A stretch of DNA of 64,000 nucleotides from Protonemura montana. Lineage: Eukaryota; Arthropoda; Insecta; Plecoptera; Nemouridae. The position numbers and the translations under genes were made by a program. Shown piece by piece: positions 52,296-64,000 of the stretch; the stretch's first letter is position 1, and every line of letters begins with the position of its first letter. The stretch is taken from NCBI GenBank assembly GCA_947568835.1, contig OX387609.1, positions 7,021,660 to 7,085,659 of the forward strand, given 5' to 3'. The notes under the pieces are model-generated. The model was not told the DNA's origin and did no database searches. It saw only the letters and a program-made list of their open reading frames with translations.

Positions 52296-52550
52296 TCTAT
52301 AGGCAACATACTTGTATATTTAAATCCGGATTATCAGAATGTTGAACTCGTATTTAGGTAGGTACTACATATACGAGACCACAAGTATAGGTCATGCATG
52401 TGTAATGATTGCTTATGTACGCACTTTGAATTTTACACTTGGCTTGATGTGCTTTTTTAAAAGCCAGTTTTGCTGTCTGGCGCTGGGCACCATTTTAATA
52501 TCACGCTACACAACTTTTTTCTGACTATCTTAACAGAGTTTTGTTAAATT

Positions 52551-52703
52551 GTCATTCTCATCAAATACACTAAAATCGTCTCAAAATGCCAGTGTGCAAG
52601 TAGCTCAATGGTTTAGAGCAACACCCGCGATAGTTAAAGATCGGGGTTCGAGTCCCCGTTTGAGCATCCATTTTTGAGACGGTTATAAAGTTGATAATAA
52701 TAA
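52551..52703 (+). mobile_element. tRNA-derived SINE-like element, copy C
   Basis: Left flank CATTCTCATCAAATACACTA and TCGTCTCAAAA. The tRNA-like body (about 52593-52668) has box A TAGCTCAATGG and box B GGTTCGAGTCC with a perfect CGGGG/CCCCG T-stem. Right flank is TTTTTGAGACGGTTATAAAG. The acceptor stem pairs poorly. GTCTCAAAA and TTTTGAGAC form an inverted repeat around the body. Confidence 0.8.
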
Positions 52704-53240
52704 AATGTTCAAAAGCTAATTGAATTTATTACTTTGTGTGTATGGTAGTAGCAATGTGACAAAATAAGAGTAATTTTAAAGGAATACAATATTGTTCACT
52801 TACAGGTGTCATTTCGTTTTTTATATCTATGTTCATTTGAGTTAAATTATTTCAGGTTTTTTTAACCCTTACCCATTCGTATCATTGAATAAATGGCAAT
52901 AAATGAATGCAATATTTCATATTGTCAATTGAAGCTACCTCGGACTGAACTATTCTTGTGGTTTGTCAACACTTTTGCAGCGTTTTAGTCAAGTTTTAAA
53001 TACATTTCATGAAATCTTATTAATACAACTTAATTTGTATCTCAGAAGATTAACTCTCAAAACAAGGATTCAAATAATCAGTTTTCATTAACATAATTTT
53101 TGTTTCATTGATAATTATTATTCCTCTATTTACTATTGGAAAATGTTGCAATTTAGACGCAATACTTTATAAAATAACATGTAAGATCATTAATCTTTTA
53201 GATGAAATATTATTTAAATTGCAAACTCTTGCAATGCAAT

Positions 53241-53358
53241 ATTATAATATTATCAACACTATAACCGTCTCAAAAATTGATGCCCAAACGGGGACTCGAA
53301 CCCCAATCTCCAACTATCGCGGGTGTTGCTTTAACCCATTGAGCTACTTGGACACTGG
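53241..53358 (-). mobile_element. tRNA-derived SINE-like element, copy D
   Basis: Minus-strand copy facing copy E. Read on the minus strand it starts at CCAGTGTCCAAGTAGCTCAA with box B GGGGTTCGAGTCCCC, and ends CAATTTTTGAGACGG then TTATAGTGTTGATAATATT. It lacks the left flank seen in copies C and E. Confidence 0.8.
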
Positions 53359-53380
53359 ACTTGGACTCCTTAGAGAACTG

Positions 53381-53535
53381 TCATTCTCATCAAATACACT
53401 AAAATCGTCTCAAAAAGCCAGTGTCCAAGTAGCTCAATGGTTCGGAGCAACACCCGCGATAGGTGGAGATCGTGGTTCGAGTCCCCGTTTGGACATCAAT
53501 TTTTGAGACGGTTATAGTGTTGATAATAATATAAT
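53381..53535 (+). mobile_element. tRNA-derived SINE-like element, copy E
   Basis: The best tRNA-like body is 53422-53495: acceptor stem TGTCCAA/TTGGACA pairs perfectly, the D-stem is GCTC/GAGC, an anticodon-like stem CACC/GGTG encloses CGCGATA, and box B is GGTTCGAGTCC. Position 33 of the anticodon loop is not U and the T-stem has a mismatch, so it is not taken as a functional tRNA. Flanks are the same as copy C. Confidence 0.8.
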
Positions 53536-56500
53536 CATTAATCTTGTTCTCCATATTCCTTTTTTCAAACAAAATTCTTCAAAATAAAACAAGTACAAAT
53601 ATACAACTACAAATAAATAATGAAACTGGAAATTTACGGTTGACAATGTTTCTAATAAGGTTATTTCACGATAGAAATTCAATAAAATTCACATTGAATA
53701 TAGGGCTGCTCACCATTTGAGTTGTCATATATTATTTTAATTTAAGAACCATCTATTCCTTTGTAATGACAGCTGCGTTCAGCAAAATTGAAACATATCA
53801 AATTAAAATCACTTTGAATCTGCCAATCTTGTAAGTAATTTTTTTTCATGACCCTTGTGAAACAAAGTCATGTCCTAACATCAAACGAATATGATTTAAA
53901 TTGCAAATACTTGCAATTGACAGCGTATTTAAATAATGTTAATAGACAATAATAAAAAACTTATCATGAAGATTTTACGTCTGTCATATTTAAGATTACT
54001 CAAATTTTCAAATACATTTTTCGAACATTTTGACATCGGAGGGGTAATATTTTCAATTTAAACCAAAATTTCTCGACAGTTACTGCAAAGGAACTTCACG
54101 AATTTATAACGTACATATGTATTTATTAATTATGACCAACTGACGTAACATTAAAACACAAAGATCTGGCTTAAAAAAGCCTAGCAAAAGGCTAATGAGA
54201 GACTATTGGAAACAGAGCAAACATTTTAGTTTTGAATCATTTTGGCTACTTCCTTTAAAATGACAAAAAGTCTCACAAATGAAACAGGAGAATTCGTGGT
54301 GGTAGACCATATTGTCAGGAAAATGCATCTAAGAACATTTTTCCGTTATCAAGTCACGTTTTGTAAGCGAACCTATGAAAAATCCCCTCCCTCTCCCCCC
54401 AAGTTGTCACTATATAGCGAGACAAAGAAATAGAACGAATTCAAATCGACCAATGAAACCACCGTGTGAGAGTCGGAACGTAATCTATGCTAAGCCATAT
54501 TGACCAATGGGTCAGCTTTGTTCAACTTTAAGTTAGGATCCTTCTTAATTTGGGCAGATCACGCGATCCTTCAGTGGACGTAGCCTCGGGGTACAGACAT
54601 TTGTTTTTATTTGCTACCCAAACCATAGTTGGCAGTGATTGCATTGTGGAAAGAGCGCATCAAGACATGGCAATCAATTTAAAATTGCTCAACAAACATT
54701 ATTACTTTTACTCGCTATGTTTTAAAATGAAACAATTCATTAAATTAATCAGATCTTTCTTGAATACCGTGGAAATCGGCTAGAAATCACGAATTAAACA
54801 CTCGAAAGTTACTCATAAAACACTGGGGTCTGGATCCACAAGGTATAGCTTAAGAGCACCATACATTTTGGGGTCAAAGTTGTTATTAATGTACCACTGT
54901 ACATCAGGAAACGATATCTGTGATTGGCTGATCATCCCGCACCTCTAGGGCTAAATTTAAATTCTGCTTTGTAGTTCTGTATTTCTGAACCTAGAGCGTG
55001 TGGATATAGGGATATCAAAGTTTAAAACGCAATAGATAGTGTTAGTAGTGGTATTTATTTTATTTTTATCTTGGAATGTAGCACAAGAAGTGAATTGTTG
55101 TTTAACAAAAATTACTTATCTAGATTTGTTAGCCTTATTATTTATTGGAGGACAGGTCATTACTTATCTTTTAAAATCAGTAAAAAATGGAAAAATATAT
55201 GAAATCAAATTAAATGAAAATGACTTTACAAAGTACCAAAAAGGATTCGAAAGGTTTTTAAAGTTATAAAAAAAGCTTCTGCTGTCACCACTTAAGTATT
55301 CAAATTTTGTAAAAAAAAAAGGACTGAAACTTAATTTTTTGCAAATGTAGTTAAGCGTTGGATTTCAAAATTTAGCTGTTTGGTAAGGACTTAGCCATCA
55401 AACATACGAGACAAAAAATGTGTTTTTATGTAGTCAAATTGAGACTTAGCTCGTTACGCTCATCCAACAACCCTACCTCCACTTCAAATCTCCTCCTTCC
55501 CTACAAGTTGCTGGAGGCACAATTGTACGTTTATTTTGGCTGCATTTCCAATGCGTTCTGAAACCTATAGGTACCTTCACAAAATAGTGCTTTTTAGTAA
55601 ATACCTTAATTTTTACTTAAATTGGAAAAAAAATATAATGTTATTCATTTGTTGGAATGCATATCAAATGTTTTAATTCCGTGCTGATAATTTAATATTA
55701 AAAATGCTGAAATCACTGCCTAATCCACTAAATAATTCAGGGCTCTTAAATTCGAAGAAAACTGGATTTTGCGAACGCAATTTAGGTGCGTTGCAGACGA
55801 TCAGGGTGTTTTCTTTTGCCCTACATTTTTTTCTTTGGTACCTTCCAAAGAAAATCCCCAACAAACCAAAAGTAACCCCCTCATGCATCGTACGATTTTT
55901 TGTTCACCTAAGTCTCTTTCAAATTTGTACTGTAAACAAACGTTTCCATTACAACTATATTTGCTGCTATCTGCTATGTCTGGATTATTTTATACAAATT
56001 TTTATGCAAATTTTCTTAAATTTTGATTTAAAACAAATTCATTTGTCCAATAAATTTCAAAAATTTAGCAGATTTGAGTTTAGAGATTTCAAAGGTATTC
56101 TGCAAATTCCATCAAAATCGGTCCAATTGTTGGGCAGGCTACACAAATAGCAAAATGTATTTTTTCAGTAATCTCCCCTCAAACGATGAAGCAAGAAAGA
56201 AACTGCCCTTCATTAAAGATGATGGCAAGATTGTATCTACTTTTAATTTTGAACCACTAGTAACCTGGTATTATCATTATAAAGTTTTTTTGCAAAATTG
56301 TGTGGACTTCAGAATTTTTTGGAGTTAAAATGGATAAAATGATTACATGTTTTGAATAATTTTTAATTTTCAAAAATAAGTTTACACGATTTCGATCCAA
56401 AATATCGTAACCATTGAAATTGAACTGTAGTATTAATAACATTTTAAAAATTAAATTAAATCCTACAAAACTCCAATAAAACTTCAAACACAAATGAGTC

Positions 56501-57099
56501 TGTCGGCTCTGGGGCTGGAGAGTAATTATTCCTTACATATCTGATTAAAAAAAAATATAATAATGAAGATTGGCTCTAAAAAAACACAATTTTTTTTCTA
56601 CTTGGATCCGCAAATATTTTTAAAAATTTAAATTTAAATTAAAAAATTATTTTTTTAAATTTACTTTTAAAACTATGTGCAATTTCAATTTTCGATGACG
56701 ACCAACATGGATTATTTTTGTCCTGTAACTTGGGTTTTAACCTGAAATGCTCTAAGGTTTTATGATAATTAACAAATTTGAGTAAAAAGCTGCAGCGGTA
56801 CACAATTTAACTCCCAATAACTCCCAATATGTTTTAAATTTTCACATCAACATATCAAATGGATCAACGTAATTACAGCTGAAAAATTGAACTTGATAAA
56901 CAAAAGTTCTTTAGATATTTTCAATAGTATACTTGAGTTACCGACATCCGTTCTGAGGAGAAGTTCAAATTTCCCGGGGAATGAACAAAACGTTATTAAG
57001 CGCCAGCCGAAAGGGGATTACCGCAACTAAAAGCTCCCATAGAACGGTCTAACTAAAATCAAATACTAGTCGCTTTCGTGAACGGACAATCCAAATCGA
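53536..57099. other. Intergenic stretch
   Basis: No gene is recognised. Around 54430-54560 there are two GACCAATG motifs and a TATATAG, which could be chance. The frame at 55704-56150 (148 codons) ends in a segment reading CAAATTCCATCAAAATCGG, typical of insect mobile-element remnants, and is not taken as a gene. Confidence 0.5.
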
Positions 57100-57345
57100 A
57101 ACAAACGCAGACATGCAGAGGAACGGTCAGGTGTGTTGAGGTTTCAACCATTTTATTTTAAAGCTTATCAAATAAGACAATGAAGAAGCTGTCAGCGATC
57201 AACGAGAACACTTGCAGCGATCAGACATGCGTTCGCTGTTTCTAGGAATTGGGGGAAATCAGAAACAACGTCAATTGCTAGTCACGATCTTGGCAAATCG
57301 AATTAATTAAGAGCGAGTTGTTGAGTTGACACCGCTTCCGCGCAG
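57100..57345 (+). other. Possible noncoding first exon with strong donor
   Basis: A GC-richer segment in AT-rich DNA ends CCGCTTCCGCGCAG followed by the near-consensus donor GTAAGT at 57346. No long open frame is present. It could be the 5' UTR exon of a plus-strand gene whose coding part lies beyond 64 kb. The left end is arbitrary, and the call rests only on the donor and composition. Confidence 0.25.
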
Positions 57346-60300
57346 GTAAGTTGAAAATAGTTAGGTTGTAAAGGTAATGTTAAAATGGTAGCTAATGCTA
57401 GGACAGGCTGTAGGTGATCGTTTAGATACATTGAAAGTTCGAAATAAAAATGACGGAAAAATTAACATGCTAGTTAACTTTAGACTATGTTTTCTTTTTA
57501 TTAATATTCGAAGTAGTTATTCTCGTTTTTTTTTAAATTTTTTTTAAGATTTATGATATTTGTCATTTGATGAGTGGATGGTTAGGACAAGAATTTTTCA
57601 GTTTTTTTATACTTGAACAGGTAAAAACTGCGTAATATTTATCAGATAATTGTAATGCGTATGCATTTCTTCATATATTCCTATAACTCTGCAGTAGTGA
57701 AGTCAACATCAAATAAGTTAAGAATTAGATCAAGAATTGGGTAGAACCCCGAGACCCAAAGCGAGAACAACAAATACTCTGAAGTATAAAAAGAATTTAG
57801 TGATATTGCAATTTTTTTTAATTGTAATAAAGTTTCAGTTTTACAATCTATTTTCATTCGCCAATTTTTATAAGAACTGTGAAAACTATTACAATTTTTG
57901 CAGACATGATCTCACAATCAATACAAATTTCCGTTTATAATACTAACCACCACATCTAAAAATTGCCATGGTCAACTCACAACCATAGCCAACAAACTAA
58001 ATTAGACAAAGATTAAGAGAAATGACTGCAGAATAATACATTCTCTAATCAAAGTTCAGATACCATCTGATCTTTCAAATGCTATACAAACAACTCTTAC
58101 AAATTCAAAACCAAACTACCTTTCCAATTCCTCAATGGAAAGATCATTAATCCTGCCATTAGTCTAGCATTAACCACGGTTTAAAGTTAAACGGTCTGTT
58201 TATTATGGTTTTTTATTCTACCAATTACTAGATGATAAGGTTGGTTAGCTTGTGTGGGTATTTCAGCGATAAGCTTGAGCTGTAGATTTCGATTCAGATT
58301 TCATGCCAGTCACTGTGGACCAATTTCGTTCGCTTGAGCTCGCTGTCTTTTGCTCAATACAACATTGCCTTCCAGTGGTGTACCAGAGTGCACAGTGGCG
58401 TAATTATAATTATCGGGATTCCGGAGTACTTTTCGATGTTGTAGAAAAGCTAAAAAATGTCGCTAATGTAGATTAAAGCAAAGTATAGGCCTTTTTTGTT
58501 TACCTAATTGTACCAATTATTTGAAATTTTCACTGTTTTCCATAGTTAAAGCTTTCCTGCAGGTGCAAATGATTATTAAACCCTTTATTACAGTTTTTCC
58601 GCGTATTTTTTAATCAACGTTATCTGCATAAACCTTTATATGACATGCATAACAGTGATTAAAAAACAATGATAACAAAATAATTTAACTCTAATTATAA
58701 AGGTCGGGAAATCCTACATGCAGTTATGATGTAAAATGTGAATGTCGTTATTTGGAGTAGTAGTAATCGGAAATGAGTTATAGGTAATTGAAGTCAACAA
58801 TAATAACAGTGTTCAGTGAAGATTTGAGCGAGTTTGATTTGTTCGGTTCAGCAAGTTGAGTGAATTGTCGCATGAATAAAGTAAGATGACAAGATAGCTG
58901 TGTTCTAAGGTCAAAATAAATTATTAAATTACATAAAATTAAAATTAAAAATATATATCACCATTGCTGATTCTTAGTTTTAACAGCTACTTGGTTGTTA
59001 AAAAGTATATTTTTAATTTCTTTATTTCCTTTAAAAGCAAATTGGTCAGAAACCCCAAAAAGAAACATTTCAAATTCAATCCCCGAGCGTTAAATGTTGG
59101 GGTCAAACGAAACCGCGTTGAAAATGATACCAAACTATCTTTCTGGATAAACGATATACATAAGCAAAGCATTAGTTAATCCTGACAAATTATTCCTGTA
59201 AATACACCATGTCAGAGTCATTTTCCTTGTTATTTCCCACAGTCGGATACAGTTCAACTCGTGAGAGAAAATACCAACCCAAAAGACTGCCCCCGCAGCA
59301 TTACCACCAACTTATGAATGAAATTTCAAATATGTTATCAGTGCCCGGATTATAGCTACAAGGCAATTCCCAGAAGACTTAGAGCAAAATTAAAATGGCG
59401 GAAATCAGCGGAGAAGATTTGTTAGGTTTTTTTCTAATAACAGTTGGTCAGCATGTCACCCCAAAACGACCGGTGGCGACTTTACCGGAAGACAATGTTC
59501 TCTCGCTAAACCGACTCTAGTACAAGCTTTGAATGTAAACCAGATAAAATGTAATTAAATAATTAGAAATATTGAAGGAAAGAAAACATTGAAGCAATTA
59601 AAACAATCCGATGAATTTAATAAAGTGGTTTTTACACAATAGAAAAGATTAAAATTGTTTCTTTTAAACTGTATCACACGACGATGACCATTAATTTTGT
59701 CTACATTTTTTTTCTATACCTACGCATATCGTTTAGCATTTTGAAGTAGAAAGATTTTCTAAGTGCAGCATCAATGGCCTCCTTCTGAAGACAAATTTCC
59801 ACAATGCTTAGCTGCTCTATCATGACTCGAGTACGATGTGTATATCCAAACATGCCAACAAAGACAGTTCTTGCATCGTCATGACCAGCTAATAAGATCG
59901 AAGCATATCACAAGGATTCGATTGCTAGAAACTCGACTTGGGAATGGTCTGGTATTGAAGCAGTATCACGTTGGATCGGTCCGTTTTTCTTATTCAGCAC
60001 CGATGACTAAACGTATTTTTATTGGGGTTCTCTTATAGATACGCCGACTTGCAAGTGATCTGATTAATTAGCTGTGCTTGATATTATTATGATGCTTGAA
60101 TTCGAGTGATAACGAATTGTTGAAGAATGGATGGTTGGATTGCATTGTTTGGCTAAGAGATTTTCACCTGTAAAGATTTTTTTTTTGTAGAATTGTTTCG
60201 TTCGTGGAAGCTGGTTTGTACAATTTTCTTGTCGGAAGAAACTCTTTCAGAAATGACTTTTTTTTTTAGTGTCCATTCAATGATGTCCAATAACCATTAA

Positions 60301-61810
60301 ATATTATGTGTAAAGGAAAGTAGGGTTAAAGGCAGACGTAGTCTACAAAGCTCAGCTTACTTTTTGGTTTTGGTTAAACCCAATGTAACAATCTAATTAT
60401 TAGTTTTAAAACAGCTCGGTTTTTGTTACAAATACTCACGTGTGAATTTGTCTGTTTTACATGAATGGGGAATGTAAGTTTTAAATTTTTTTCTGTGATA
60501 TTTGGAGATTTTAAAATTTTTTTCTCATAAGATTAACACAGAAAGTGTTTTAAATTCACCTTAAAAGCTTTTTGCTTTATCTTATGCCCAGTATTACAAT
60601 TTTCTGCACATTCTAGATGAAATTGGATTTATCAGGAAACTAGTGCTACTCATATTACAATTTTTTGATTTTCTGTATACATTTGGAGATTAAAAGAAAT
60701 GTTAATTTTTTATTTTTCACACATGTTTTGGTAAGCCACAAACTTCTTTCTATGGTCTTAAAGTTCTCTAGCAGGATACCAACATAAAAATAGCCCGCCC
60801 TCTTCAGAAAATAAAAATTGTTTTGTTATTACCTGCTTAGTAAAAAAATGTAGGCCAGCGTAATAATTCATCGATTATAAAGGCGATTATAGAAATATTC
60901 TTGGACAGCAGTAAGCAATTTTTGGAAAATGTATGTTAGTTTTGGGCACCACAAAAAAAATTACATCCACCGGACGTCTTCATATTTTGATATTTTCTCC
61001 TGAGACACTTTGGTAATACGTCTTTGAATTGACAGCCTTTGTATAATTGAGTTTTGAGGCAAGCGCTGACGTCATCGCGATCACGAACGAAGAATAAAGG
61101 TGGGCATAATAAACATTTCACTTGTACAATAATGTGAGCATAAACCTAAACTGATAAAATTTAAAATCACAGAAGAATTTCTTTGAAAAAAAAATCAAAC
61201 TGACGAGATTTTTCCCAAAAACATTCCAGGTTCCACAAAGCAAAAAAACAAAATCTATTGTCTATCTTTCTTGCACCCATCGGTCAAAATTTGTTGCTCA
61301 ACCAATAACATCAATCAAATTAAGAGCCTAATTATTTATAATTCTTCACAACAAACTCCCAACCCAGAAAAAAAATCGATTTCCTTATATAACGTATCAA
61401 ACATAGAAGCATTTTAAGGCTGCTCACATAAGAAACGAGGTGAAATTTTTATAAGCCATATATCACATAGCACGTCTTCGTTAATAACATATAAATTACG
61501 AAATCTTGGCTACCTTTTGTCTCTGGGTAATTATTTTGAGTGAGTTGGGTTGTTAATTGTTCAGAGGGCCTTCCTTTGGTGCCCCTGTATGCTGCCCCCT
61601 GTCCGCCCAAGACGCAGCGGGGGTCTTTCTCAGACCACCTCACTCAGTCTCAGCTCATGTCTTCAGATCCTTAGGTCGAATTTCTTATCCACCGGTGAGA
61701 ACAAAATTTTATTGGAGCCCGTATTGAAAAAAATGCCATGCACAAGAATAGGTAAAAAATATTTTTGTTCTATAAAATTAGTATTTTAATATAACAAAAC
61801 TTAATCAAAA
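57346..61810. other. Intergenic or intronic AT-rich stretch
   Basis: I see no coding exon. A dispersed repeat copy lies at 59395-59515, and a GC-richer patch at 61550-61660 without recognisable coding content. Confidence 0.5.
59395..59515 (+). repeat. Dispersed repeat, copy 2 of 2
   Basis: Same ordered blocks as 26085-26190: GAAATCAGCGGAGAAGATT, AACAGTTGG, CACCCCAAAACG, CCGGTGGCGAC and AATGTTCTCT. Confidence 0.7.
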
Positions 61811-61873
61811 GCTTTGTGAGCTTTGTGAGCTTTGTGAGCTTTGTGAGCTTTGTGAGCTTTGTGAGCTTTGTGA
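61811..61873 (+). repeat. 9-bp tandem repeat, 7 copies
   Basis: Seven exact copies of GCTTTGTGA. Their identity suggests a recent slippage expansion. Confidence 0.98.
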
Positions 61874-62086
61874 GAAATGACTGAAAAGTAGCTAGGATTT
61901 ATTTCATGTGTCAATTGTCTACAAACACTTGAGCAACTTAATGATAAGACGACTTTTAACGACAAGGATGTGTATGAGAAACGTTAATATTTAATACAAA
62001 TCAGAGTTTGTGAGAATGAGAAAATGGCTTTGGTTACTTTGCATTGACTTCTAATGGCAAAGAGAAAAATATAAAGTCACAAACAT

Positions 62087-62135
62087 AGTTTGAGCACCGA
62101 TTTTTGAGAGGTAATTAGTGCTCCTAATAATGAAA
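62087..62135 (+). repeat. 3' fragment of the tRNA-derived SINE-like family
   Basis: GTTTGAGCACCGATTTTTGA and GAGGTAATTAGTGCTCCTAA match the right end of copies C and E, diverged. Confidence 0.4.
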
Positions 62136-62703
62136 TAAGTCTGCGTATTTTTATTTTTTGTTTTATTAGAATTTCTTGACAATATAGCTACATAAGTTTA
62201 ATAACATAATCATCGATTTCCCATCAGAATTGTATTACCTACTATTTTTTGAGAAAAGAAAACAGATTACCGAGTTGGACATTTTTTATTATTAGAATTA
62301 TTAGTAATAAAATACTTTGCGCATTTTGAGCATTTTCAAATTTCCCAATCCGCTTTTTTTTCTTCCCAATCCGAGACTTTGAATCCGAAGACGTTCTTAA
62401 GTCAACTTGAAATTATTAACACTCACTTTTACTTAACAAGGATCATCCTCTAATTTTGTTAATCTGAATTTCCGTTCAGACTAAAAATAGCTTGTACTAC
62501 AATAATTGAACTATTGAATTAGGTATCATTTAATTGTATACTAAAAATGCATTCTAATGTTACTGCCGAAAAAATGAATACGCACGAAAAAGTCAATTAA
62601 TTGTATGGCCTTTTTCTTAGTCAAAAATTTCACAAAGACTTACATGCAAGATAAACTGAGTTAATGAATTTTAAAAATGTAAATAATTATTTTGACTTTT
62701 AGT

Positions 62704-62775
62704 CGTCGTGCAAATTTCTACGCATCGTGCATATCGTGCAAATGTCTACGCATCGTGCAAATCGTGCAGATTTCT
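62704..62775 (+). repeat. 28-bp tandem repeat, about 2.5 copies
   Basis: CGTGCAAATTTCTACGCAT recurs as CGTGCAAATGTCTACGCAT after 28 bp, and then as a partial third copy CGTGCAGATTTC. Confidence 0.85.
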
Positions 62776-64000
62776 TAAAGACAGTAGAGCTCTGAAATTT
62801 CACATGAAATAACCGAAAAATTCAATTAATGTGATACTTATTTGGTAATAGAACCCTGGTCGTCGATTATTACAAGTTCAATTCCTACAAAAACATAGAA
62901 ATTATCTAAATCTAAAGAATTAACGACGAATCTTTACTAAACAGTTGAGTCGTAAAAACCTGGAACTCTGAAGACAGAATCCGCGACTGACTTTCAAAAA
63001 TATATTTTGTTTATGTTGTTTATTGAGTTTTGACTCGTTGGTGTACGCCTTCATCCCGGTATTACAAGACATTAGAAGGACTTTCAAGAAAAACAAAGAA
63101 GTAGGAATAACCCGCTAGAGAATGCTCTATAATTACCTACATGTTATCGTTTTGATAGTTGAAAAATGAATTCGTTTATGTATTTAAAAAATATTAACCA
63201 ATGCTGAAGAATATATAAAGAGAATTTCTTGTGTTTAGGTGTTTTCCATATTGCAGCTTAAGCCAATGTAAGAAGAACCAAAAGGAACCAACAAACCGAA
63301 AGTGGAACGAAGAGAAGCCGAGGCCAGTGAGTATAACAACGTTAAAATTTAATACTAATTTTGTATTATTTGAAACCTACTCGATTTCTACTCGGCATGA
63401 GATTGACCATAGGTATATCGCACGCAGGTAGTACCAAACATCTGACAATCTGCTGACATGAAACTTAATTACTATTTGTTAGGGGCTGAAACCAATCTGC
63501 TTGGTCTCCGCCTTTCTTTCGCACCTTCTTCCTTCACACCTGGCTCCCAAGGCGGGGGTCAAAAGTCACCGAAAATAATCAAGCTCTAGCCCGCTCTTCC
63601 AAGAAGCTACAGATAGTCCATCTGGAGTCATTTCTCTTTCGATACCATACGTTAATGTCGACAACAACATTGTTCAGTTTGTGGGGCTTAAGGAATGGGT
63701 GAAAATTCACAGCATTGAAAACCACTTCGAAATGCAAGGAGTTGGGACGGCGTCAAAGGAATACACTTTTTTAATATTTAGTTAGTTTTTTAATGTTAAT
63801 TACTTTATTTTTCGTAAAGCACAGATTGTTTTTAAAGGAAAATGCCTTGGTGGTAAAAAAAAAAAGTGCGGAGTAGTTTCAATACAATTGCTCAGGGGAA
63901 AAGTAGGGTTAAATTGTCTGTAAAATAAAAGTAAAACGGGTTTCACCGATGTAAATAAGACTAACCCATGAGTTTTTGCATGAAAATGAGGAAACAACCA
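62776..64000. other. End of window, nothing recognised
   Basis: Short frames such as 63231-63431 lack protein similarity. A TTGCAG at 63252-63257 and a CAGTGAGTAT near 63326 could bracket a small exon, but nothing supports it. Confidence 0.4.

Noticed and set aside
53422-53495. Functional tRNA gene
   Set aside because: The anticodon loop lacks U33, the T-stem has a mismatch, and the sequence is part of a repeat family with fixed flanks.
53108-53506. 132-codon frame
   Set aside because: It runs through two SINE-like copies in opposite orientation; an artefact of the repeats.
54430-54560. Promoter suggested by two GACCAATG boxes and TATATAG
   Set aside because: The motifs are short, their spacing is not typical, and no exon or donor follows.
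55704-56150. 148-codon plus-strand frame
   Set aside because: It has a Phe/Leu-rich AT-biased translation, overlaps another open frame, and ends in a mobile-element-like segment; not supported as a gene.

Overview
This window looks like nuclear DNA from an arthropod, most likely an insect. The evidence is intron-rich genes with GT/AG splice sites, AT-rich intergenic DNA, a ZAD (zinc-finger associated domain) C2H2 zinc-finger gene of the arthropod type, a Penelope-like retroelement and many short dispersed repeats. The insect order cannot be fixed from sequence reading alone.

The first 30 kb are gene-dense. From left to right: (1) a long coiled-coil golgin of the GCC2/GCC185 type on the minus strand (122-11326, 13 coding exons read here, first exon complete, C-terminal GRIP end outside the window); (2) translation elongation factor eEF1A on the minus strand (12551-15440, six coding exons, 462 residues, plus an upstream noncoding exon near 16414); (3) mitochondrial ribosomal protein S14 on the plus strand (16767-17297, two exons, 133 residues); (4) cytosolic ribosomal protein P1, RpLP1, on the minus strand (18638-20354, two exons, 113 residues); (5) a ZAD-C2H2 zinc-finger protein on the plus strand (20745-30191, ten exons, 612 residues). 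I joined exons by hand from splice signals. In all five genes every junction keeps the reading frame. eEF1A/mRpS14 and RpLP1/ZAD form two head-to-head pairs with short shared upstream regions, so three translation genes sit within about 8 kb.

From 30.2 to 64 kb I can support no host protein gene. This stretch holds repeats: a 5'-truncated Penelope-like element with a broken reverse transcriptase and an open GIY-YIG endonuclease part (42984-44458); scattered copies of its terminal region; a tRNA-derived SINE-like family flanked by a short inverted repeat; a 114-bp tandem repeat family also present in introns of the golgin gene; and 46-bp, 12-bp and 9-bp tandem arrays. One possible noncoding first exon with a strong donor site lies near 57.1-57.35 kb.

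The most interesting points are: a hammerhead-ribozyme-like motif conserved in three Penelope-type terminal copies; three inverted duplications of mobile-element sequence that could fold into long hairpin RNAs, one of them inside an intron; the 114-bp repeat found as arrays in both orientations 32 kb apart; and five degenerate repeats of about 60 residues, with a sharp base-composition break, inside the golgin gene.
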